Source of the DNA: Rosellinia necatrix
Taxonomy: Eukaryota; Ascomycota; Sordariomycetes; Xylariales; Xylariaceae
Direction of reading: 5' to 3'
Assembly: GCA_021209875.1 (NCBI GenBank)
Contig: JAGYVD010000006.1
Location: 3,906,001 to 3,970,000, forward strand
DNA length: 64,000 nucleotides
The notes beneath the pieces are model-generated. The model was not told where the DNA came from, made no database searches, and was given only the letters and a program-made list of their open reading frames with translations. The first letter of the stretch is position 1; each line of letters opens with the position of its first letter. Positions 1 through 12,126 of this stretch are shown here, piece after piece. A program made the position numbers and the translations under genes.

Positions 1-846
1 ACTCATTTGATCTGAACTTCTCTAGCACGCGTACATCCTCACACGCACCCCACACGGTGTAGACTGGAACCTCAAGTTTTATCTCGCCCTTGATGAGCTG
101 TGGTAGCTGAGACAGGGGCAAGTCCTCCGGTTGGAATCGTTGTTTCACTGGTCCGGTCTGGCTGATGGATTTCTTGACGTTCTCAGCAATCAGTGGCGAG
201 TACTGCGCGACATGTTTGAGGGTCCTATGGGACGGTATCAGTTTAGCCCATTGCGCACAACTAACCCAGCCAGGGCCAGGCCAAGCATCATCTTTTGAAC
301 TTACTTGTCGGCAATCCGATCGAGGGAAGTCTCATCGTAGAACCCAAAGTCGCCGGTATGGATAATATGATCCGCTCGCGCCTGTCGGGCAAGATCGTTG
401 AGGGAGCTCAAGTTGCCTATCAAGTCAATATTAACCATGTGTGCCCCGTGGATGTAACACGTGGAGAAGGTGTCTGCCCTACCTCGTACATCGGCTATAC
501 AGAGAACACGAATAGGACCTTGTTGCAGAATTCGGCCTTGGTTTGGCAAGAGCGGGGTGGCGCCAGGGACAGGGCCGGACACGGGGGCGCCGTTGGGCAT
601 GTAGCCTTGGTTGTTGTAGGGCTGCCGGGGTTGCTGGAACGGGTCATCGATTAGCGAGGGATCAGAAAGGCGGATGTCACCGCAGTTACGGCGAGAGTGC
701 CAGCCTTGTCCAAGGGGAGGAGGGGGGTGCTGGCGCATATTGGGAAGGGGAAAAGGATGAGCCAGATGGGGAGGAGGCGGGGGCAGCATGATATTACTAT
801 CGCGCCGGTCATGCCGTGGCATCTCGAGACGAGGGTGTAGGTGCAT
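1..846 (-). CDS. DUF2433 calcineurin-like metallophosphoesterase, 5' part (runs off left edge)
   Basis: This is the N-terminal part of a predicted phosphoesterase; the C-terminus lies beyond base 1. Exons read from the splice sites are about 846..483, 416..302 and 226..<1. The intron at 482..417 (donor GTAGGG, acceptor TTGATAG) joins RVLCIADVRG to NLSSLNDLA. The intron at 301..227 (donor GTAAGT, acceptor CCATAG) joins SLDRIADK to TLKHVAQYSP. The pieces RVLCIADVRG and IIHTGDFGFYD are the first metal-binding motifs of the calcineurin-like fold, and VWGACEDV follows as expected for the DUF2433 family. The first ~90 residues are Pro/His/Arg-rich and low complexity. The start is uncertain: ATG at 846 or at 822 are the likely choices, because farther upstream the sequence becomes microsatellite. 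Substrate and cellular role are not known to me. Confidence 0.82.
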
Positions 847-3800
847 GGCGGCAGGCGTTAGTTGCTTCGTCGGGTTACAGGAACGGACACGGCGAGCGAG
901 TGCATGTAGAGGATGTGTGGAGGAGTGTGGTAAGGGAGAACGGGATGGTGGTGGCTGGCCGACAACATAGGTAAGGCGCAATAGATGTAGGATGTCGAGG
1001 GAAGGTAGTGATGGTGGTAGTGGTGGTGGTGGTGGTGTTGGTGGTGTTGGTAGCGGCGGTAGTAATGACGAAGGTAGTGGTAATGGTAGTGGTAGTGGTA
1101 GTGGTAGTGGTAGTAGCGTGCGGTCAATGCTCTTGCCAACAATAGGTGGGATAGTGGGAGGGCAGGAAGGGAAGGGGAAGGAAGGGAGGCAGGAGCGTGC
1201 GGTGAAGAGGAACGCGATAGGTTGTTTGCTATTGGAGCGAGGTAGAACTCGAGAAGGGCACGGATGTGCGTGTGAATGTGAATGCGGGAGAGGGAGAGGG
1301 AGAGGGAGAGGTAGAGGGTGTACCTAGGTAGGTAGGACCGCAGGTAGGCAGACGCAGAGATGCAAAAGTAAAAGGTCGAAGCATGGGAAATATGTACAGG
1401 CAGGCAAGTAGACGGATGGATAGGTAAGATAGAGAGGCAGGTAAAGTCTAAACTGTCGTCATGAGCCCAGCACGGCGCATTGCCTATCGTGCCGCCTATC
1501 ATGCGGCTCCGGGGCTTCGCACAATCAAAAGCAAAAATGCATCGAGGCCAGGGGGTCCGCGGACGGACTGGGAACCTACCGCCATTACTCTATCAAGCGA
1601 TCGACCCTACGAAACACAACGTGATCTCTGTGGTCTTGTTTCTCTCCACAAGGCTCTCTCTCGCTCTCTCTCGCTCTCTCGCTCGGGTGCCAACGATGCG
1701 ACGCCTCCAGGCTCGTCTGCCGCTGTTGATGTCTATCGCAGTCGGCAAAGCGGATGGGCTTGGGAATGGAAATCAGCTCCGGCTCCGGCTCTCGCTGTCG
1801 CTGTCGCTCTCGACGTCGGTCTCGATATCGGCTTGGGCTAATACAATCGATCGGAGGCTACCTATGGATGCAGAACAACACTACGGGTATCAAAAAAATA
1901 AAAACACACAAATATTGAAGGCTTATAAGGGCGGGATGGTAGGGAGACGATGGTCGGGGCGAGATGTGGCGGTTTGCGTGGGCGGAAGAGGTCTACCACA
2001 GGGTCGAGGTGGAAGGATGGAAGCTTTTGATGGATGTTGCTGGTGGTTCCGTTCAGGTAGGAACGTCTGTCTGCGATAGGTAGAGCTGTGTGATTTTCAG
2101 CACGAAAGATTGTAGTCCGGGTTGGGGCCACTAAAAAGTCCAACACGGCGGATGAATGCACTAGTCCGGATCTGGCCTAGACATATAGACATACCAGGCC
2201 CCAGGGCTCCTGCAGGAAATTGATTCGGTAGAGATTCCGTGCCTCCACCCCACAATCATCCACATTCTACCTACCTACCAGGCCACATTACCTAAGTACT
2301 TACCTACTCCCGACGTACACGTACACTCAACTCCCATTCACAGAGCCTCCTCCCCTTTCCTACCTACCTAGGTACCTAACCTACCTAGGTACCTTACCTA
2401 CCTGCCAAGGTACCTACCTAGGTAGATAGCAGGTATCACGGCAAATCCAACACCATAATTCCCGACGTACCAGCCCACCAAGACACGATACACCAACACC
2501 AGCTACGGGGAATCCAAGGCTATCCGGATCTCGAGATGTTACAGATGGCTTGTTCTCAAACATACCCGACCTAGCCCACCTTAGGTAGTGTAGCTTGGAA
2601 AGTGTGTAGTCAATGTGCATGGATGGATTAGGTAGGTACGGAGTACTCGTGGATACATGGGTACACACTTCCCTATCTGCTATCTGGACACCAATACATG
2701 ACCTACTTATCCAAGGAGGGGTTAGCGAAGGAGTGCCAGCCCAGGTAGTGTAGTGTAGTCGCCTTCCCGGTGTGATTCATCCTAATTATCTTAGTTGACC
2801 TCCATACGGAGCCAAACCAATCATCACACACCAGACCACTACCCCCTCTCGGCGCAAATATCAAACAACTCAGCGGATACTAACTACCGGATACTAACTA
2901 CTTAGGCACTCAAGATACCATATCTCTTGACTATGAGCTTTATAACCACTTAGGTATATTTTTAATTCTCGATAGGAGAAACTCAGCGGCAAAATAAGTT
3001 AACCCCCGATTCGGTTAGTTAACCAACTAAGTTATTATCTTGCCATTAATCACTCGGTGCAGGTAAGCAACTATCCACTCATGCTTTCCGGTTCCAAACC
3101 GTTACAATCGTAGGACGCTACAAATATGGCAATCTTGTAGTTAAACCGACTGCTGAGTATTGATATCACAAAAATACTTTTGAATGGAATGAATATGGTT
3201 CTGGTGATGTAGGTTAAAACAAAAAAAACCCCCCGAAAGACTAACGGCTATAACAAGGTTTGATAGCTGGGTGTATATCTGAAGCGAAAACAGTAGAGAT
3301 GAAGGTAAGGTGGGCTTGAGGATCTCAATAAGATTTCTACTGTAAAATCATACACTGTCTACTTATTTAAACCCATGCATAGTAGGACAATCGGCTGCAT
3401 ACTTACATAGTGGCCTGTTTTTTTATAAGGTAGTCTTTCAAGCTTGTTTATTCTTGGCGTTCCCAACATTAAATAGCGGCGAAATTAATTTCCTGTTCGA
3501 CCTTCATACCGCATTGTTTGTATAGGTAGCAGTTCTTTATCGAGTTCATTCTGAAGTGCAGTATCTGGCCTTAATGTCTCCCGTCCTTGTTCCTTATTCT
3601 TGACTTATGAGAGTGGACGATCTCATCATTCTTAATGATAGGCTACGGCTTACGCTCCCACAAACAATTAGTGCCAATGACTTCCTAAAAGCCATAGATG
3701 TAAGTTTAAAGTCAAAAAAGCAAGTGCCTGAAGTGTCAAAGGTGGCTCAATGACTATCTGGGATGACATTGTAATTGTTTAGGGCGCTAATGCAGCTAGG

Positions 3801-4759
3801 TAATTTTGATAGTTTATTCGGATTATCAATGACGGACCTAATATTTATCTCTGCCCTATGCGATGGAACCCCTGGTCTCAGTCATATCCCTGGTATGATG
3901 AGTATAACTTCGACTGGGGGGGGGACTACATGTTCCATATGCTTCATAAGAATATGTCTTTGAAGGACATTTAGACTAAATCATAATTCCAGAGCGATGT
4001 GAACAGGCACATGTTAGTTTCTTTGTAGGTAAGGGTCAAAAATGGTCATTGGATTATGAAATATGCGTTAGAAGTTCGATTTCGAATGAGTTTTCGCTAG
4101 CGGCGCCTCTGGAAATTCACTGCTCATGTTAGCTACAATAGCGAAAACTTGTCTAGTGCTGGGAAATGCTTGGGGGTTTTTATACCATTATCTACAATCG
4201 GTGTAAAAGCTAAAGATGCATAAGTTTTGTGAGGTAAAAGCTCTTTGGGCTCTATCTAGCCTTAGAAAGCGCGAGTCCTAGCTATTGACCCTTAGATAGA
4301 TAATTCCTCACATTGCTAGAGATATCCCACTTAAAACAGGGGGTCCTACAAGAATCAAAATACTAGATTATATGCTGAGCGCCTTTGCAAATTTCCACTC
4401 TTGAGGCATATCTACTCGACAATGCTTTCCCTTTTTATATGTATCATCACACGCATGAGGAAGTAGAGTGTCGTCGCTGATCGCCTTAGTCATTTCGCAA
4501 TTAAGATTCCGGTTTTCTCCCCATGCGGTAAGCTTGAGGAGATCGACTTAAACTCTGCTATGATTATCGGCTAAATGAAAGAAAGGTCAAAGCCCTATGA
4601 GAGGGGAAATATATGCTCCGATGATGGGGTTAGTGAGATAACACCTAAAAGACATGGTTCCCTTGCCCCCTAACTCCCGTAGATGCGCTGGCCGGGCCAG
4701 GTATACAAGCAAGAAGGCGCTTTCGTTCAAGTCGTGTCTCCATTGAATGCCCATAAAGA
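847..4759. other. Long spacer with microsatellites, palindromic motif array and AT-rich tract
   Basis: I see no supportable gene here. Bases 1010-1125 are a GGT/GGTAGT microsatellite just upstream of the phosphoesterase gene, and 1285-1316 is a GAGAGG run. Bases 2265-2440 hold repeated CCTACCTAGGTACC-type motifs. From about 2.9 to 4.64 kb the sequence is clearly more AT-rich than its surroundings, and the longest open frames are about 60 codons with no recognisable domain. This could be an old transposon degraded by RIP, or simply AT-rich spacer. Confidence 0.6.
2265..2440. repeat. Array of CCTACCTAGGTACC-type palindromic motifs
   Basis: The units CTACCTACC, CCTAGGTACC and TACCTAGGTAGG recur many times in both orientations within 180 bases. 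CCTAGG and GGTACC are each self-complementary, so the array can fold back on itself. The same motif family appears in most other spacers of this window, so it is a dispersed short repeat. Confidence 0.7.
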
Positions 4760-7700
4760 TCACCACATCTCCTCCTCTTTGTCATGACGTTGCTCATTTT
4801 GATTACCGTAGGAATAATAATCCTTGCCTCCACTGTAATTATCCACATAAGCACCATCTTGAACGTCATCTTTGCCGTGGTCGTAGTCGTAGATCTCGGC
4901 GGCTTCAGGATAATCGCCTGCTTCGTGCTGCATACTCGGATCCGAATACTGATTTGCCTCCTGGTATATGTTAGTGACAATATCGCCGTGAAGTGTTGCT
5001 GATGAACTCACTCGATGGTACTCGAAATTGTAGCGATCGATACTATCCTGAGCCTGCTGTTGCTCCATGTATTGTTGTTCCTGTTCTCTCCGCCTCCTTT
5101 CTTCTTCCTGCAGTCTCTTCTGTTGAGGAGACTGAGGGACCTGGATCTGCGGGTGCATGGCTTGGACTTTGGCGAGGTAAGAGTACATGAAATTACTGAG
5201 CAAGACTTGACTGTATAATGCGCGCCGGGGATTTGCAAGCTTGATGTGCGCCATCCTGTAGATGGCTCTTTCTTCGAGGATCGGAAACCGAGTCCAATGG
5301 TAGTCGACATCTGGCCGCAGGGGCCGATACGGGGCGGGTTCTGGCGACAAGGGTCGGTGTGAATGGGACTTCCTACTGCTGGAATCTCTATCACCCTTCT
5401 TCTTGCTACTGCTGAAGAACGAAGAGAACAGACCGTCCTTTTCCTTCTTGTGTTCGCCAGATTTTCGGCTACTCTCTTTCCGCCGCTCCTCCTCGAGCTT
5501 GCTATCTATGCTGTCACGCTCGAGCAGGAGACTTTCTCGCCCCTTTTGCAACGCTGTGTCAATCGAGGTTTGCAGGACATCGAGCCTGACGTTATCGTGC
5601 GCCTTTTCCACGAATGCCTTGGCCTTGGACCTTTTAGTCTCCTCTTCCTTCTTCTTCTTCTCTTTATCCTCACCCCTGAACCATTTCCACGATGTGCTCC
5701 TAGATGGCACACTGTCGGAGCTGTCTTTCTTGCCTCGTTTTTCGCTCTTCTTCTCTTCGGGCGCAGAGAAGGTGGGGATAAAAGTTAACGTGTCTGTTCT
5801 TGAGGCACTACCTGGCGCGAGGGACGGCGATATCTGAGTGGAGTCATCGAAACTCTGATCGGGTGCGTTTGGCGCTCTTTTAATCTGTGTGTTTGCATTT
5901 GCGTGGTGCTGTGGCGGGGCTTGTTCGGCTTGAGCGTAGGTTGGGCGTTTATTCGAACGGGAAGGGGGCTCCGAGGGTGGCGCCGATTGTTGACGAGACA
6001 CGTTGTGAAGAGCGCTACGCTGAGATGACGACCGTTCGGGAAATGGCCTGTTTACATCGTGACCTCCGGATTCACCCTCTGCCTCTTCCTCGATTGGAGG
6101 CGTCTGGACTATCTGTGGTGTCGTCGTGAGAGAACGGGTATGCTCCGAAGATACGGTACGCTTCGGACCCGGTGGCCTCACGGGTTGGGGCTGGCCTCGC
6201 TCCCGGCTATCGCTCTGTATATTGCGTTCGGATATATCTATTGAATCCGTATCGAATGCCTGCTGCCTTCGGACAGATTTGGAGGGCCGTGAGAAGTTCT
6301 CCGGTACCGGTTCAGACTGTACCCGGACCAGGCCGTGACCTGGGGGGGCACCCAGAGGGGACTCGGGCCTGGATAAGACTTCTTCGCCACCCTCGCCCAT
6401 TTTCGCGGCTATCCGCTGAGAGAAGGGCAACCGTTCGTTGTTTTTGAGAGAGCTTTGTCGATTTTTAAGACTCCCACCCTTCCTGTAGGTGGTGCGTGTG
6501 GACCGACGAAGGCCCGAGCCTGGTGCTACAGGTAATATAGGCATGTCCCCAACGTTCGACAAATCCTCCGCGCCTGCGTGTGATTCAAGGGTAAGCTTTC
6601 GGACGGCCTTACCCGGGTCTTTCATAAGCTCATCGAGGCTCAACTCCGGTATACCATGGTCGGATCGCGCCTGTGATCGCTTTCTCTCTAATCTCTCAGC
6701 ACCATCGACGTACCCGTTGATACCGTGGTTGCCGCCATTGTCGATTTGTCTGGAAAGCATTGATTTCTTTCTCCTCAAGCTTCCCGAATCGCCCCTTTCT
6801 AGGCTATCTGGCGACAGAGAAGTCTCGCTGGATCTCCTCCTCATAGATTGTACTCGTTTCTCGACGAAGTTCTTGAATTCGCTCGGCGCTAGCTCCGGAT
6901 GCACTCCAGCAGGAACCCACAGAAGCCTTGAAGGGTCGGCATCATCATCTCCCTTGGGGGCGATGGACGGCATGGCCATTAGTGACATTCCCTGGAAGGG
7001 GAGCAGGTCAGGGTCGCTATTGTTTGAGACATCCATTGACATCCTGCGCAGCGCCTGCAGGTTACTCAGTTCCTGGGCGATATCATTTGGGTTGTCTATA
7101 TTTGTCAGGGGATACGACTCGGGGCCGTCGCGCATGTCGCGCAGGGTCGGGGACATGGAGCCGCCCGGAGATACTGGGCTTGTTGAGCCTCCGTTCGAGT
7201 TCGTCCTCGACAGGCTTCGCTGGCTTTGGATCGGCGCCAACTGCGTCTGAATCCTGGCGGGCAGATTCCCATTCAAGGACCCGGTCTCGCCCGAAGTCGA
7301 CCGGACGAGCTTGAGTCGGTGTTCCTCGGCGGGCGACAAATCGGGTTCGCGGCGGTCGGAAAGCTGCTCCCCGCCGCGGGGCGCTGCGATGAAACTCATG
7401 GGCCGCGACTCGTTGGCCTGGTAGTCGTCGTCGGCACCATACATGGTGCCTATAGTCTCTGTGATGTGGTGGCTCGTGTCGGAGATGGAGAGCTTGTTGG
7501 CATGGCCTCGTCGGCTCGCGAAGCTGCCACCAGCCACATCGCGAGGCCGTCGAGAGGTCTAGAGCAAAGAGGCAACGGTTAGTCGTAGGCACTCGGGTCT
7601 GTGTAGGCGTGCTAGGGCTTGGTCCGGTCTGGTTTGGTACGGCTCTGGTACAGTTCTGGCGCAGTTCTAATGCGGTTCTGGCGCGGGTCTGGAGAGCGCA

Positions 7701-7846
7701 CAAGTGACTTGTGGAGTAGTGGTGAAGGAAGGATGTGGACACATGCAGTATCCTTCAGGGATCGGGCTCGGTCTTGGCTAGCGGCGGAATCGACGACTAG
7801 GACAGCGACGATGGCGGCGGGCCTAAGAAAGGGGACGTACCATCAT
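4760..7846 (-). CDS. zds1: Zds1-family regulator (ZDS N- and C-terminal motifs)
   Basis: Zds proteins in yeast bind the PP2A-Cdc55 phosphatase and steer its location, acting in mitotic exit and polarity. The C-terminal block, about 150-200 residues from the end, reads YHWTRFPILEERAIYRMAHI and on through LSNFMYSYLAKVQ, which is the ZDS C-terminal domain. The block around DPSRLLWVPAGVHPELAPSE near residue 210 is the second family motif. The middle is Ser/Arg/Lys-rich and probably disordered, with a charged Glu/Lys stretch around residues 620-720 and a Gln/Glu-rich tail. The main exon is 7558..4760. Its open frame has no ATG near its 5' end, but acceptor CTCTAG at 7559 joins in phase to a tiny exon ATGATG (7846..7841) ending at donor GTACGT. 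This gives a 934-residue protein starting MMTSRRPRDVAGG. The family call is strong; the six-base first exon is an inference. Confidence 0.88.
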
Positions 7847-10800
7847 AGAGAGAGAGTTTGTAGCGACCTCAACAGAGGTCAACCCTCCAGGATACCCCTA
7901 TTATTGTGGCAGGCCGTACGGAGCAGAGACTCGGGGGCTTTGTAGGGTTAGCATGGAGGTTGGCGGTCAGGCAGAGAGAGTCGTCGGGTGAGAGGGTCGC
8001 GTGCGAGGAGGATGTCTCGGAGGTTCGCCGGTGGTATTCGGTTGAGGCTCCTGTCTTTAGTACAGTCTATAAAGCGAGTCCGCTGCGGTGGGCGGGATAG
8101 GGCGGAAGACGGGTAGGCTGAGAAAAGGGGGAGGGACGCGCGCTCCAGGTCGGGGGTTGCTTGCTAATTTTGTTCGGTTCGGGATGTAAAGACTGGCCGA
8201 GCGAGTGCGGGTGCGGCTCGAATGTTTTTTAATTTTTATTTTTATGTACGTCGGTGAGACCTGATACACCGACAGACCACGGCTGAGTTGTTGCTATTGC
8301 TACTATTGCTGCTGCTGCTGTTGCTGTTGCTGATGATGATGTTGTTGCTGCTGTTGTTGTTGTTGTTGTTGTTGTTGTTGTCGGCGGAGATGGCGGCAAA
8401 GAACAATAGAACAAGGAGGGCCAGATCAATAATAACAACGGCAATAGGTTACTAACAATGACAAAAAAATAACCACAACGACGACAACCACAACGACGAC
8501 GACGACGACGACAAGAGAGAGAGAGAGAGAGTGTGTGTGTGTGTGTGTGCGTGATAGAGAGAGACACACACACACGGAGACAGGACAACAAACAGCTGGA
8601 CTAGCTAGCTAGCAGATCAGATGAAGGTCATGTTCCCGCTCCCATCCCGTTTTGCCAAGTCCACGTCGCTACCGAGATACTGGCGTAGTGTGCGGTATGG
8701 TGGCTATAGAATGGTTGGGTGTAGCCAGTGCAGCTACTTGGTCGAGTTAGGGCGGCGTGGTGTGCTTGTATGTAGAACTGTGTACGGAGTGTAGTCGGCA
8801 GGTAGTCAGTCGGCAGGTAATCAGTCGGCAGGTAATCAGTTGGCAGGTAGGTAGTCGGCTGGTTGGGTCAGTTGGAGGAAAGAGAGAGAGAGAGTGAGAG
8901 AGAGAGAGACATGAACTTCCTCTATCATTCATCCCATAGGTAGCTACTCTACTTGGTTATTGGGCAGAAGTCGCTATTACCGTGCAGTCCGCTATAGCCT
9001 TGCATCCACCTCCCTTTAGGCCGACTTCTGGTCCGCCTTTGCCATGTTACTTGTATCTCTTTCTTCGACCTGCAGCTGCATGCCATTCTCCCTCGAGCGA
9101 AAGGACCAACCATCCAATCCTCATCCAACCCTGCCGCCCAAGGTCTAAGGTCTGCAGTGTACGTAGGTTCCCTGTAAGGGGACCAGCGGGCGGAGGATGC
9201 TGCTAGTCGGTGGGGAGCCTAGCACCGCTAGTCCCCCCTTTGAGCTAGCTGCATGTTATGCATCGGTAACCATCCAATTTGCCCCTCATCGCCCCCAATC
9301 GCATAGACCGCCTGCACAGAGGCCTGCACAGAGGCCTGCACAAACCGTACCCACCCAAATGGTCATGTCGCTTGGACGGCGTCTTTAGGGGCCTTTCACT
9401 ATATTATCACGTGCTATCCGTCCAGTGCTGTCGGGTTCAAATTGGAAGTTACGTAGGTAGTGTATAACTATAGTTATCCCCAAGCGTGCGAAAGATCAAA
9501 GAGTTTGTGCACTTCGAACTAAATGAATACCCCCACATGTCCGGTCTACACTATAGTGTACCTGCACATACATACCTATGTACACATACCTGATCTCGGC
9601 GCTATCTTTAGTTTGACGATCAGCGACGACAAAAAAATAACGCTTCTCTCCCATCCTTAGACGTTAATATCACTACTACCACCACCACTACTACTACATA
9701 CCCAGTCTGTACCTATATAGGTAACTAGGTACATACTTACGTATGACAGCCGGCCCGCCACCAATACCGCCAATACCACCCATACCACCCATACCACCAA
9801 GACCCCCGAACCCGGAATCCATGCCCTGTCATAGTTCGTGCAACTTCAGTCTACAACTTCAGTGCACCAGTCGTGGTTTCAGTCGATTAATTCTGAACAT
9901 GTCCCACATACATATCTAAGTTAAGTCCAGGAACAATTCGGCACGATGACCAATTGCCCGGGGTTGAAGAACAGCCGGCTTAGTTCGGGCTGGGTTCCCC
10001 TGTTCATTGTTCCAGGTCAGCGCTTTCGCCTTCCAGGCCTCATCCAGGTTCTGCCAGGTGGAGGATGACGAATAATGCCCCCTGCCACATAAGCAGGGAA
10101 ACCAGTCTTCTCTACACTACGCTACCGTCGCTCTCGCGCTCTGTTGTTACTCGGAAATGTGTCCCGATATATCCCATCGTCTACCCACTATATCGCAAAG
10201 AGCCTCGCAGGATCTGGCCAACGGTCGATCTGATCGCCTTGGTTCTTTTGACTACATACTTTACCATGCATGCCTGCCACGCCGTCACCTATGCATCAAT
10301 AGAAACCCCCTAGAGAAGTTGATGCCAATCATCTACCATGTCGTAAGGTTAGAATAGACTTGTTTTGTCAAGCGACAACAGCGTAATAATTACCAATTGG
10401 TACTCCTGGATATATAAATATGGGTTTTTTTAGACTGGATAACTATCCGTCTAATCGGTATAGGATGGAGACGTTTTCCCGCTAGAAGAAGTTGGCGTGA
10501 GCAGTAAGATGGAACGAGTTTGAAGCCATCCCCTCAATTGAATTCTAAGGTGAGTGTGTAGCCACGGACTAATAATAATAAATACGTTGTGTACCGTCAG
10601 GAGTGACGCAAACCGGTCTCACCCTGATTGACAAACCCTACCCTATATTGAACGTCATATCTTAGCCTAATGCAAGCCTATTGTCGTTATTACCACAATC
10701 GGCAATCTTGGCCACATAAATATATACGCCACTCTCCCTAGCGACCTATCTTTGTACAAGGCACCGTTTGGCAACCCAGGCGCCCGCGAATTCATATGCC

Positions 10801-11119
10801 TTCAGTCATCCAAGGTTTAACATAGAACGAGGTTGATATTGTGCCATATCAAACACCTGTAGAAAAGCGTTTGCTGATTTATTAGGGCGGTGTAACAGTT
10901 CTGCTTTTTGTTTTTAGCTACTAGGCCCTTGTTAAGTAACTATATAGAAGTAGGTAGATAATATGGAAGTTATGGGAGCTTCTCTTTTTGATCTCTGTGA
11001 GCTACACAATCTCAGATCACCAAGACCTTGGTCACGTGATCGTGCAAGATGAGGCAGATCAGCGCGGTCGTGTCTGTTCCTGTAACAAGCTTAAAGATAT
11101 GCTTTCTATTTTACATATT
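7847..11119. other. Spacer upstream of zds1 with several microsatellites; no gene seen
   Basis: The stretch holds GCT/GTT trinucleotide runs (about 8285-8385), GAC runs (8475-8512), GA and GT runs (8513-8560), a GTAGTCAGTCGGCAG-like tandem repeat (about 8795-8860) and a GA run (8880-8910). Several short open frames read through these repeats and are not credible genes. From about 9.4 kb the sequence becomes more AT-rich and featureless. Confidence 0.6.
8285..8585. repeat. Compound microsatellite upstream of zds1
   Basis: Successive blocks of (TGC)n/(TTG)n, (GAC)n, (GA)n and (GT)n lie within 300 bases, about 450-560 bases upstream of the proposed zds1 start. Confidence 0.85.
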
Positions 11120-11676
11120 TAATTGGCATTTACTTTTATCCAGATAAAGTTGGAGATTGCGTCGGAAATGACGGCTTCGATGTCTTTGTGGATCAGGTAT
11201 AGCAGCTTCTCTCGGCACAGCTTCTGAGGTGGCTCTGATATCTAATGATTGTGATGAGTCAATAGACACAATGATCATCTTTGCGAGTATAATCCGCATA
11301 TATTTTGAAGATCATAGCATCTACTCCAAACGGAAGGTCCGTATTTACGATCTCTTTCTTGTTTTGCTGGATAACATGCATGGCGGATTTAGAAAGCTCA
11401 TCGAGTGCTAACTTTGAGCTATCACCAGCTTTTTCGGAATCTTTGAACTTAATCAAGTAGAAATTGTCGATTACCTCGACAATTTCTGACCAAATTCGGG
11501 CGCTGGCTAGGTGGCATGTAAGAAAGAGAATTGCCTTCAGGTAGATCCGAGAAGTTGTTAGCATTGCCCCGCTGCGGTATTTGATAAAGAGCAAGGTTGA
11601 GCCCATACTTGTAAGCACCTAAAGCCCACTGATTCTCTATGGATGGCTCCCAGACTCGATTCTCCCATGAGTCCAC
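11120..11676 (-). pseudogene. Possible degenerate coding remnant, family not recognised
   Basis: Three minus-strand frames carry protein-like sequence with ordinary composition. The first (about 11676-11590) includes WENRVWEPSIENQWALGAY. The middle frame (11618-11259) includes IYLKAILFLTCHLASARIW and VIQQNKKEIVNTDLPFGVD. The last stretch (about 11239-11122) reads KLCREKLLYLIHKDIEAVIS and continues to a TAA. I found no GT-AG introns of normal size that join them, so the locus looks frameshifted. It could instead be a spliced gene whose introns I misjudge. No ATG with good context was found at the 5' end. The function is unknown. Confidence 0.3.
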
Positions 11677-12126
11677 ATTTGGTCGGAATCAATCACGAAT
11701 TGTCTTGCTTGATCTGTGGTGACCATGAATGTTCTTTATAGTAGCCAATTCCAGCTGGATTTGTGCATTATAAAGAGGTATTTCGAGCCTGTGTATAATG
11801 GGGATTACCCTTCATAGGACGAAATTAGTGCAATTTGGGGGTTTGAAGCATCTAAGTGGTATCTTAGTATTGCGGCCACTGCAGTCATCTGGCGGGCACG
11901 AAAAATAAAAAAGCTAGCCTGCGAGTATATGATAGGTTGGGTAGCTGCAGATACGACGACCTCAAGACGATGATTGGCATATGGGATACACACACATACC
12001 TGACAGTATTCTGTGATGTAAAGCGTTTTGATTGTTTTAGATGTATCTTGGGGGAGGGTTACTTGCTCAGAACGGTAGGGGTTCCCCCTCTTCTGTGAAG
12101 GTCCTTATGTTACTTATGTCTTACGA

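Noticed and set aside
992..1327. Gly/Ser-rich plus-strand frame
   Set aside because: It simply translates the GGT/AGT microsatellite upstream of the phosphoesterase.
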